Positions 25,634 through 35,055 of a DNA stretch of 64,000 bases are shown one piece after another (position 1 is the first letter of the stretch; each line of letters starts with the position of its first letter). The notes beneath the pieces were generated by a model that was not told the origin of the DNA, searched no databases, and worked only from the letters and a program-made list of their open reading frames with translations. Source of the stretch: Anaeramoeba flamelloides (taxonomy: Eukaryota; Metamonada; Anaeramoebidae); NCBI GenBank assembly GCA_027625915.1, contig JANTQA010000030.1, positions 2,294,001 through 2,358,000 of the forward strand. Reading direction: 5' to 3'. The position numbers were made by a program, and so were the translations under genes.

Positions 25634-26639
25634 CTTTTTTTATTTTTTTTATTTTTTTAATTATAAGATTTAGTTTAATTGTTTGGTAAATTATTGATGT
25701 TTAGATATTATTTAGAAGAAGTTTGAAAAAAATAATAAAAGTTTTTTGATGATATTTTTTTTTTTACATTTATTTTTTCGATTTTAATACAAAGTAAAAT
25801 AATGGGAATTGTATTGAAATGAATCAAATGAATAAGTTTTGTATTATACCTAAATAATACAAAACACCTCTTTTTATTAATCATCATAATAATTTGAAAA
25901 TAAAATACATTTTTCAAACTAATATCTATCTAAATTTAACTTTCATTTTTTACTTTAGTTATTTGCTATTTTAAATTTCAATTTGAAATAAAATCTTATT
26001 ATTTTTTTACGGGTATTAATTCTTTTGGTAAACAATGATATGTAAATATTTTATTTTATTTATTTTTTATTTTTAGAAAAAATTATACAAAATTGAGTTC
26101 AGATTTCTGAAATGACAATTACTAAATTTACATTTATGAAACTTAAAAAAAGATCTGGATAATTTTTCTTGAAAAATAGATTGTGTGACATTTTTTAGTT
26201 CCTTAATTATCATAAAAAAAGATTTTTTTTTTGTGAAATGGAAAATTCAAAATTTTATAAATTATATATTAACATGTAAAAATCCGATATTTGGTTAACA
26301 GAAATTCAAATATAGATCATTTTGGTACTCATATTTTAGTCTATGAATTTAACCGATGTTGTTTTTGAAAAAATTAAAAACAAATTTAAGTGATACTGTA
26401 ATTTAAAGTAAATTTATTGAAAAAAATTTTCATAAAAAAATTCACATCAAGTAATTTCCTTTGAAATTAAAATCGTAATAATATATTCTTTAAATAGTCC
26501 ATGACATTCTTTTAGGTAAATAGTAAAATATAAAAGCAAGTAGAACCTCTTTTTTTGTCATGTTTTTTTTTTAAATATTTTTTTTTGATATTTTTCTTTA
26601 AAAGTTCACTTTTATAAATTGATTTGAATCAAGTAAACT
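25634..26639. other. Part of the 5.4 kb interval splitting the PP4R3-like gene
   Basis: AT-rich, with no exon of the PP4R3 family recognised on the minus strand. The family alignment is already contiguous across the interval, so none is expected. A 69-codon minus-strand frame (25917-25708) is judged to be chance. Confidence 0.45.
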
Positions 26640-27300
26640 CTAATTAAAAATTTTAATTTCATCAAGAAATTAAAATTACTAGACTTTAAAAATCTAGCTG
26701 AAGATTTAAAAATGGGCGGAATAGAAAACATTGACTGGGAAAACATGATAAAGGAAGATATAAAGGAAAAAATACATGTGACTTCATATTGGTCCAATAA
26801 AAGAAAAAGCAGAACCCCCAAAAGAAGAAGAAAACTGGAAATTTAAAAGATATCTTAAAATTATTCAATTTGCAGACAAACTTTAGGGTGGAAAAATAAC
26901 AATACCTAAATCAAAAATCATCAATAACTCTATTCAAACTAAAAGCCTCTCGACAAATTAATTTAAATAGATACACATCTAAATGGAAAGAAGGGGTAGA
27001 TTCCAAAATATGCTCATGTTCAAGAAAAAAAAATTGATGATACTGATCACTTCGTATGGGGAGTGTAAACAATATGAAAAAAAAAAAAAACAGAAAATAA
27101 TGGGAAAAAAGAACTCAAAAAAATTTTGATTTTCAGGTTTTAGATAGTGAAGCTACATATGATTTGACCAGGGAAAATGAACACCAAAGAAATTCATGAC
27201 ATTACCCAAGAATATTTCCTTAGCAATATGATTCAGCACATATTATAGAGAAAAAAGAGACCGAATCCAAATGATTTAGGATCACCTCAAACACATAAAT
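26640..27300 (+). mobile_element. Decayed LINE C-terminal fragment, divergent family
   Basis: Plus-strand frames, broken several times, read KASRQINLNRYTSKWKEG, then CSCSRKK, then DDTDHFVWGV. This order (basic helix, C-x-C, then H-F-x-W) is the C-terminal zinc-knuckle region found after the reverse transcriptase of many non-LTR elements. It is equivalent to CPLCLKYEHK...DHFLWVC in the family A LINE, but too different to belong to the same family. No tail or duplication was identified. Confidence 0.5.
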
Positions 27301-27529
27301 ACATCACATTTCTAATAACTCTGAAGTTTTTTCTTTTCCTTTTTTAAACTTTTTTATTCTTTATATATATTCTTCTTCTTTTTTTTTTTACACTTCTTAT
27401 ATATATATATATATATACAAATCCCCTCTTTATTTAAATTTTATTTAAAAAACTAAATTAAGTTTAAAATTCTTCTAATGATTGTTATATTTGCTTTTTG
27501 AATTAGAAGGTATGAATTTAGTTATATCA
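27301..27529. other. Spacer with (AT)n tract
   Basis: Pyrimidine-rich sequence followed by an AT dinucleotide run near 27398-27417. No gene. Confidence 0.4.
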
Positions 27530-28180
27530 AAATTCCATCTTTAACAAATAAAGTGTTTTTACCACTAAACTCTTAAAACTAAACTCCAATTTAAAAATTT
27601 TTAACCTACCAAAATTCAATTTTTGTGAAAAAAAAATCTTTTAAAAAAAGAAATTATCATAAATACCAAATTAGAACTACTAAATAATTGAAATAATAAA
27701 AATTGTTTAGTAATTTACAATTTCCACAAAGCAAGACAAAAAAAAAATAATTATTAATAAAAATTAAAAAAAATAAATGCAGTGTCCAAAATTTTGGAGT
27801 GAGGACAGAACTAAAAAATGTATTGTTAAATTTGCTGAAATTCTACAAACAATTAGTCGATTAAAAAATTCGGCATCACCAACTAATTTTATTCGAGTAA
27901 TTCTATTTGAAGGAGCTCAACTTTAACCAAATATCAATCATTTGGAAAAAATTTTTTTATTGGGTAAACTATTACGTAATTGGAAAAATGAAATGAAAAC
28001 AATAAACATAAAAATAAAAAAATGTTTTCAAAATTTTGTAAAAATCAAAATTGTTTCCAATTTGAATGGAGTTGTAGTATTGTAATTCTTTTAACTGTTA
28101 TAACTGTATCAAAAATTTTTAATTTTACTTTATTTTGTTGTTTTATAGTGATAATAGTAGATATTTATCCCAATGAAGAT
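27530..28180 (+). repeat. Dispersed repeat R3, copy 2
   Basis: Aligns with 11690-12860 (see copy 1). Inside it, 27777-27926 is a 49-codon open frame starting MQCPKFWSEDRTKKCIVKFA, with a less biased composition than its surroundings. It may be a remnant of whatever gene R3 once carried, but no family is recognised. A 61-codon frame at 28022-28207 also lies in the repeat and is Ile/Phe-rich. Confidence 0.5.
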
Positions 28181-28939
28181 TTGAGAAATAATCATCAAAC
28201 CTATTGATAATTTTAATCTTTGAATTGTCATCAACTCATTGAAATAATTGGGATTGTGTTATTAATTTTTATTTAGAAATAATCAAATTAAAAAGTGTTT
28301 CTTTATGCATTAAGTTGAATTTAACAGATTTTAAAAAAGTATTTTGGAAAAATTTTTAATTTAATGATTTGGTGGCGTTTATAACAAAGGAAATTAAAAA
28401 AAAAAATGTTTAAAAAACGTCCAAACTTCTGTTTTTATCTGTTAAATTGTGATTTAAGTGTCAAACCATTATGATGAAAAAAAATTGTTTGAAATTTAAA
28501 AAAAATATTTGACCAATTTTTATGATTATCTAATACAAATTTAAAACAGCCCAGCCTTTAATGTGGGTTGGATTTCTACAAATCAATAATGTTAAACAAG
28601 GACATTTTTTCGAAAAAGCGACAAAGAGTTACCCAATTTTTGATTTTAATCGTTGTGAATTAGAATTTTGAATTCAACTGTGTTAGTTTTGAAGTGTCAA
28701 TCTTTGGGAACTTTTTGAGATCAGAATATTTTTTTTGTTTCATTTTTTTACATTTCTTAAAATGAGTTATTTTTACAGAAAGACTATTTACAAAATCATT
28801 GCTTAGTCAAACATAGAGGGTTATAAAATAACCACAAATTAGTTTAAATTGAGTTATTTTAAAATATTAAGACATAAATTTTTGCAAATGTATTGTGGGG
28901 ATATAAAAAAAGAAGAAAAAGATACATTTTTATTTTTTC
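28181..28939. other. AT-rich spacer, no gene seen
   Basis: Still within the interval between the two PP4R3 blocks. No open frame or shared repeat was recognised. Confidence 0.4.
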
Positions 28940-29285
28940 GAAATTTGAATTTTTGTTATTGAAGATCATTTGAGAATATTTTTTTTTTTAATTTGTATTT
29001 TTTGAAATTGAAGATCCTTGAAACTTTTTTTTTGTTAATCGCATTTTTTGTAATTGAGAAACTGTGAATTAATTTTTTTTTTTGTTAATTTGAATTTTTT
29101 TAATTGAGATCCTTTGAAAATATTTTTTTTTTACATTTGAATTTTTTGAAATTAAAGATCCTTGAAACTTTTTTTTTGTTAATTGTATTTTTTGTATTTG
29201 AGATCGTTTGAAAAATTTTCTTTTGTTATTTAGATTTTTATATTTGAGATCTTGTTTTTTTTTTTTTTTGCTATTTGGATTTTTT
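28940..29285. repeat. Minisatellite, about seven units of ~47 bp
   Basis: A degenerate tandem repeat. Each unit carries a GAATTTTTTGAAATTGAAGA core, then TCCTTGAAAC and a T run ending GTTAAT. Units start near 28945, 28993, 29041, 29092, 29139, 29187 and 29234. On the minus strand it translates as a ~16-residue Lys/Gln/Ile repeat within an 86-codon frame (29329-29069). That frame is probably a by-product of unit lengths near a multiple of three. Confidence 0.75.
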
Positions 29286-29322
29286 AAACCAAAAGAAGTG
29301 AATTTCAACAATACCATTTTTA

Positions 29323-29514
29323 GTGGCAAACCACTCCTTGGGTATGGAACAAATTCATCGTAAGTGGATAGACTCTTTATTATATAAACTTTTTTTCAGA
29401 GTGTACAAACTAAAATTAAATATAATTCCCGGGCGGGGATTAAAAGGTAATCAAATTCTAAGATTTGAGTCGTTGGAACCTGAAGAAAAAAAGACTTTAT
29501 TTAAAAATCAATAA
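29323..29514 (+). CDS. Short open frame of unknown nature
   Basis: Sixty-three codons including GMEQIHRKWIDSLLYKLF and LKLNIIPGRGLKGNQILRFE. The amino-acid mix is more protein-like than in most random frames here, and the frame is preceded by TTTTTAG, which could be a splice acceptor. No family was recognised. It lies on the strand opposite the PP4R3-like gene, inside the 5.4 kb interval. It could be an exon, a transposon remnant or chance. Confidence 0.2.
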   Translation: MANHSLGMEQIHRKWIDSLLYKLFFRVYKLKLNIIPGRGLKGNQILRFESLEPEEKKTLFKNQ

Positions 29515-30992
29515 GTTTATTTGATTTTTGTATGGGATTGATAAATAAATCAGTTTTTTCATCTAAAAAGTGAAATTTTGGGGAGAAAAATGAAGAGATA
29601 AATTTCGAGTTGTTTTTTGTTTTTTTTTTTTTGTTGCTTTTAATTTTTTTTTTCCAAAGAAAGAAAAGACAAAAGTCAAAAAAAGAAATTTTTAAAGATT
29701 TTAATTTGAAAAAACAACATACACACCCATTAAAAAACACTTTCACTTGAAAGTGAAGAATAGGATAGAATTTTAAAAATTTTGGATTTGTTTTAAATTT
29801 TCCAACAAAAATTCTTGAGATAAAAAAAATTAATTTTAAATTCAAGTTTAAAAAGAATCAATTTTGGAAATGGTCTTTTCAGTGTGAAACAAAGGAGAAC
29901 ATATCATTTTGATTTTTAATTATGGGGAAAGTCTACTTCTTCTTTACTTGATTTTTTTTTTTTTTCTAATCAGTTTTGAAAGAAATAAATTAAATTGATA
30001 ATGCACTTTTCTTTGTGCCAGCCAGTTCTTTTTATTACTAAATTCTACAGACTTTGATTTAAAATTACAATTCTATATGAAAGTATTCAATAAAAATAGA
30101 TCAAATAAGAGCAAAATTGAGGTTTTTCGTATTTAGATTCCAAATTGCTGAAAGAAATAAAAACCAAGTAAAGAAAAAAAAATTAACTATTTGTGAAATA
30201 AAGTGATTCAGAGAAAAATGGTTCAAATACGATTTTTAATTGGTAACCTTAATATTAACCTGAAAAAGGAAAAGAAAAGATCAATTAATAAAAGAAAAAA
30301 ATCAATGATTAAAGACAAACTGGAGGATTAAACACAACAACAGTTTTTCTAATACTATCTTTTCTTAAGAGGTTTTTTTTTGATTGATTTTTTATTCAAA
30401 ATTTGTTCAAAAAATTGACTAATTTTGAGGATCTCCAAAAACAACCCATCAGATTTTGATAATAAAGATGATTTAAATGTAATTGTTGATGATTTGACTG
30501 AAAATAATAATAAAATGAATTATTCTTTCAAAGTTAATTGGTTTCTTCTTTTAATTGATTTTACTTTTCGGTTCGATTAAGGCCGCCAATTAAAAATCGT
30601 GTTGAGCATTTTTTCGCCTTTTGTTACTTTTTTTCCAAATGGTAATGATTTGTTTACATTTTGATCTTATTTTGATTGTTTAATTGAGCTGAAGTCGAAG
30701 ATCTCAGTTTTTTTTGAAAGAGATTCAGCTCCATGTGAACATTTTTCATTTTTTAGAGCTAAATTCTCATTTTAAACACCATGGTATTGCCAAATTTCTT
30801 GTGAGTTCAAAAGAAATTGTTTTTTTTTTTTTTGAGTGTTTTCTTTTTGAATATGAATTAATTTGTTCATTAACCTTATTATTTTAAATCTTTTGTAATA
30901 CATTTCTTTTGTTTCACCAAATCTAGTGTTTCTTTAATTTCATTACAATGCTTTAATTTTTTTGTTTGCAACCTTATGTAATAAAAAGAATC
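29515..30992. other. Remainder of the interval, no gene seen
   Basis: AT-rich, without a supported gene. The minus-strand frame at 29845-29501 is Phe/Lys-rich and reads like chance translation. The frame 31085-30879 is the continuation of the PP4R3 N-terminal block past the homopolymer, and its sequence no longer resembles the family. Confidence 0.4.
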
Positions 30993-31015
30993 AAAAAAAA
31001 AAAAAAAAAAAAAAA
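30993..31015. repeat. A23 homopolymer at the edge of the PP4R3 block
   Basis: Twenty-three A on the plus strand (T23 on the gene strand) immediately follow the codons GRYIP of the PP4R3-like frame. In the current sequence the frame reaches TGA directly after it. The tract sits exactly where family similarity stops. Confidence 0.9.
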
Positions 31016-31782
31016 GGAATATATCTTCCAGTTCCAAGGATCTGGTGGACAATTGTAGTGTGATCAATAAACTGGCAATTTTCAAGAGACGATTTCATTT
31101 TTTCTAAATTCCCGATCGTTAAAGCAGGAAGAAGTAGGGTTCTTTGTAATAAAATTTTTTCAATTAAATCGTAAATACATTGGCATTGATCATGAAATAG
31201 GAAACTTATTACAAAGGACTCACCAAACAAATCTGTCCAATGAAGTAAAGAATTTTGATCAACCTTATAACATCCGTCTTTATGAATATCAATTTTTTTA
31301 ATAATGTTCTTTGTTTCTAATTTGTTTTCTGTTTCTAAATTGTTTTCTTTTTCTTGTCCTTTTACTTTTTTGTTTTCCTTTTTGATTTCTTTTTCTTCTT
31401 GCTCTTGCTCTTGTTCTTGTTCTTGTTCTTTTTTGTTTTCTCCATCTTTTTCTTGCTTATTTTTCTTTTCATCTTCAATTTTGTGAAACTTTTCTTTTTA
31501 CGGTAAAACTCCCTGAATAGATTCAATTGGATTTTTGCTTTCGTTTGGTTCGTCAATTTCTATTATGTTTAATAGTTCTTGGACATTGTCTTTGTTGAGT
31601 GTAGGCTGTTCAAGGAAATTGTTTATTTGGTTGTTGTTATCTTTTACAAGCTTGAGGTTAATTGAAAACTCACCCCCAAGAGAATCAAATTCGGGCATCA
31701 AGATCCGGTGCCTAAGATCAACCCAATCTCCTCCAGCTTTCATTTGGAAAAGTTTTACTAAATAACCAATATTTTGTTCCAT
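31016..31782 (-). CDS. PP4R3/SMEK-like N-terminal block
   Basis: Reading from ATG at 31782: residues VKLFQMKAGGDWVDL match the start of the family's EVH1/PH-like domain (VKVYxLNxxxxWDDxGTG). After an acidic, Gln/Glu/Lys-rich loop come IHKDGCYKVDQNSLLHWTDL (family: YQKQQDTLIVWSE), FLFHDQCQCIYDLIEKI (family: SFQEKAGCDEIWEKI) and LLLPALTIGNLEKMKSSLE, ending GRYIP, which aligns directly with NFLDLFF of the other block. The loop contains an in-frame TAA (31498-31500), beyond which the same frame continues. GTAAAAAG overlaps this stop and could be a donor, and GTGAGT lies upstream within codons for LGGE. A TTTAG or ATTAG acceptor in the loop fits the phase of the GTGAGT donor but not that of GTAAAAAG. 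This is either a spliced gene or a decaying copy. Confidence 0.65.
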
Positions 31783-32529
31783 GATTGTTTAAATCAATTC
31801 AAAAGAATTGACATAACAAATTAAAAACAGAATAAAATACTTTGATATAAAAAAAAAGAGTAAATCAAGAAAGAGTTTCAAAAGGTACAAGAAAAAATAA
31901 AAAAAAATAAAATTTGTTCTATTTGCTTTGAATACTTCCATTTGAGAAATTCACTCATGTTTTTTGTTGAAAAAATAATTATCCTCAATCAAAATTAAAT
32001 ATTGTTGTATATAACAGAATGACCAGTAATATTAAACAGCGGGAAAAAAATGTATTTAGTCTATGAACATATATTCATCTATTTAAAGTTCGTAGTTATA
32101 TTGTTATTTTACTGGAGAAAAAATTTAAAAAAATATCAAAAAAGATGCGTAATTTTTCAGATCTACATCACTTGTTATATTTGTTATTGAAGAATTAATT
32201 CTTGTTTGTTTGTTTTGAATGTTCTTTGAAGAGTAGATTTGTTATTTGATATTTCATGAGCAGCAACCAAATAGCCAAAACTTTACACTTTTTTATAAAT
32301 TTCAAAGAGGATCAGAACACAACTTTTTTACTTTTGTTGTCTTCCTTTGATTTTTTGATTCAAAACACTTTGTTCAGAATAACTCAATATTTTTTTATAA
32401 TTCTTTCTAATTATACAATTTCAAACCCACAATAGACAGTTAAGTTGATTTGTTTTATCAACTTTAAAGAATTGTTAATTAGTTTATATTTTGTTCTGAT
32501 ATTAACATTCTATTGTGATATTTTATCTA
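31783..32529. other. Upstream region of the PP4R3-like gene
   Basis: AT-rich. No gene or defined promoter element was recognised. Confidence 0.4.
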
Positions 32530-32724
32530 AAAGCCAGTTCCATTTTTAAGGCACAAACTTTTTGAGAAATTTAAGATACAATAAAATCTCAAAAGGAGTC
32601 AAAAATGCAAATTCTAGTCAAATAATGAATGTTAAAAAATTTCTGCATTTTGTGCTTTAATTTGAGCTTTTTCAGTGCCTGAAATTTAATTGAAAGTTTC
32701 TGGTCTTAAAAGTTGAACTGGGAG
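32530..32724. mobile_element. Tc1/mariner-type MITE, copy M5 (degraded)
   Basis: Same family as M2: CCAGTTCCATTTTTAAGGCA at the left faces GTCTTAAAAGTTGAACTGGG at the right, with TTTGTGCTTTAATTTGAGC inside. A TA lies at the left boundary but the right-hand TA is lost. It is about 70 bp upstream of R4 copy 2. Confidence 0.75.
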
Positions 32725-32789
32725 TTTTAAAAAATATAATAGTGCTCTAAGTTTTGGATTCTCTAAAATTTTAAAAAAAAAAAAGTCAG

Positions 32790-34990
32790 TCTTAAATATA
32801 ACTAATATCAATAAATAAAATTTCAGAGAAAATAATAATAAAAAAAAATTAAACTAAATTTAAGGTAATATATTTATTTATTTTTTATTGTGATTATTTT
32901 ATGATATCTAAGACTAAATCCTTAAATTAATATTATAAGATTTTATTAATATAATTATTTAGTAATTATTTGAATATAAATTTTTATTGGTAAATATTCT
33001 CCAAATCTAAATCTTCTAGAGATCTCAAAAAACAAAATGAAAAAAAAAATATTTTTTATTTTTTTATTTTTTACTTTTTCCAAATTTCCCTTCTTAAGTT
33101 GCTTGGGCTCTATGTTCCTTCTCTTTTTGTTTTTTTAGGTGTTTGGGAAAGGTTAAAAAGTATAAAAAAATCATTATAAGAATTGGTTGATCTGATCGTG
33201 ACTAACCCAACCAAACTTGTTCATGATCAGATCTTCGACGAGGACTTATGCAACTGAACTGAAGCCAACGAATGCGATCTGAAACCAACCAAAGTGAACC
33301 GAATTGAACTTTCCGTACTATCTGTCGAGTCGTTACTTGGACTGGGTTTTTGCTGTCGAGTCGGTATCTTGTACTGGGATTTTGCGAAAACAAGATTTGG
33401 GAAACTTACAAAAAAAAAAAAAATAAAATAATAAAAAAAAAAAATAACACAAAAAAAAAAATACACACACAAAAAAAGCAAAGCAACTGAAAAGAAAATT
33501 TCGAAAACCAAATCTTATTCTTAAAAACCAGATCTTTTTAGATTCAACCCATCTATAAAGTTCTAAATCAAAATTTAATAAACAGCCTTTTTCATTTGAT
33601 CTATAGTTGTTCAAATATTTAGAACTCTTTATTAAAAAAACCTATGGTGGCGATCAAAAAAAAAACGACATAAAAGGAAACAACCACCAACCCATTCAAC
33701 ACTTGGGGCACAAAAAAAACTTTTCACTGAAGTTTTTTCTTTTTTCTATTATTTTTTGACTCTTTCATTTCTTGCTTTTCTTTCTCTTTTTCTTGTCTTT
33801 TTTCCGAAATAATTTATTCTTTTCATTTTTTAAAGAAAAGATATCCTTTGAGCTGTAATCCTGCTTACGTTACAGTTAGGATAAAAAAACCCTAAATACA
33901 ATTTTAGAGTTTCAGGCAAATAGGAGGTAATTTTGTTGAATCACCTCTGCTCAACAATAAAAAAAAAAAAAAAAATATTTTTTTTTCAAAATTCTATTTT
34001 AGAAAAGATACCCACAGGTTTCATATTATTTATAATCTAAATTATTATTAAATAGTGTCATAGCATTTAAAAAAAGTTATTCCTTTTATATGCTAAGATA
34101 ATTTTAATTGAATAAACATTTTCTGTTAATTAATTAAATTCTCTCCCTTTTTACCTTCCTTGTGATGTTTTAGTAACTTATTTATTATAAATGAAATAAT
34201 AAACCACAACTATATTATCTTTCAAAAGTGTCAAATATATTAACTGTATAAGTTTTTTAAAATTTCAATAAATAAAAATATACCTTTTTTTTTTAACTTT
34301 TAACCCTCTTTTATTTAAATATTTTTTTAAAAATATTGATTGACTTTATTCAACAATTTAAAAAATATATATCTGAAAAAGAAAATCAAACAATAATTTT
34401 TTATATTACTTTTCAAACCTTTAAAATAAATTATTTTATGAATTTTCAAAAATAATTTCAATATATAATACTTACTCTAATCAAACTGATAAAGATTTAT
34501 TTAACATTTTTATTTCAATTCCTAATCAGTTTTAACAAAATGTATAATATTTTGGGAATTTTTAGATTTTATTAAAATGGATTTAAATTATAAATCATGA
34601 TATTGATTGTTGTGTCAGTCTATTAAAAAAAATTTCCTTTTTAATTCTTGATAATTTTCCAGTTAATTTTAAGATATTTTAGAATCAGAAAAATAAAAAT
34701 TGGATAAATATAAAGAGCAAAAAAAAAAAAATAAAATAAAAAATTTTGAAAAATAAATCTAAAGTAAAGAAATTAAACCAGTAATCAAACTTCAAGATAA
34801 TTTTCTTATGGTTTTAGAACTGGTTTGATTATTTACTTGGGTATTCACATCTTAAATACTTATCAATTAGGGAATAATCCTGGAATCTAAACTTTTTATT
34901 ATTTTAGAGTTTCTAAAAATGCAAATACCCATAATAAAAGATAATTTTAAATGCATTTTATATTTTTAATTCTATACAAGAAAAAAATTT
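32790..34990 (+). repeat. Dispersed repeat R4, copy 2
   Basis: Aligns with 2040-3705 but lacks the two MITEs found there. At the M2 position it reads TTGATTATTTACTTGG, an empty site with one TA. It carries instead an extra segment of about 900 bp (33059-33975) that copy 1 lacks. Confidence 0.55.
33059..33975 (+). mobile_element. Candidate retroposon inserted in R4 copy 2
   Basis: Present here and absent from R4 copy 1. It ends CACCTCTGCTCAACAATAAA followed by a long A tract, resembling the LINE tails at 38041-38066 (CTTCCTCCTCAATAAA) and 39001-39026. The junctions share an A-run plus TATTTTTT, a possible but low-complexity target duplication. Its 5' half (33180-33400) is clearly GC-richer than the surroundings and contains a ~32-base tandem pair starting CTGTCGAGTCG. 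No protein was recognised. It may be a SINE-like element mobilised by the LINE, or a processed copy of an unknown transcript. Confidence 0.4.
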
Positions 34991-35040
34991 TCTTGGTATA
35001 ATAATTTTTTTTTAAAAAGGTAGTATTTGTTGCAAAATAA

Positions 35041-35055
35041 ATATAACAGAATTTT
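35041..35055. repeat. Target-site duplication, 5' copy (family A LINE)
   Basis: ATATAACAGAATTTT, repeated exactly at 38067-38081 after the LINE's A-rich tail. Confidence 0.85.

Noticed and set aside
31498-31500. In-frame TAA taken as evidence for a reassigned stop codon
   Set aside because: The AlaRS, RPA1, ERGIC3, Arp and DnaJ frames end normally, mostly at TAA, and contain no internal TAA or TAG.
33202-33614. Overlapping minus-strand frames of 63-94 codons
   Set aside because: They fall in the GC-richer candidate retroposon; the three frames disagree with each other and none resembles a known protein.
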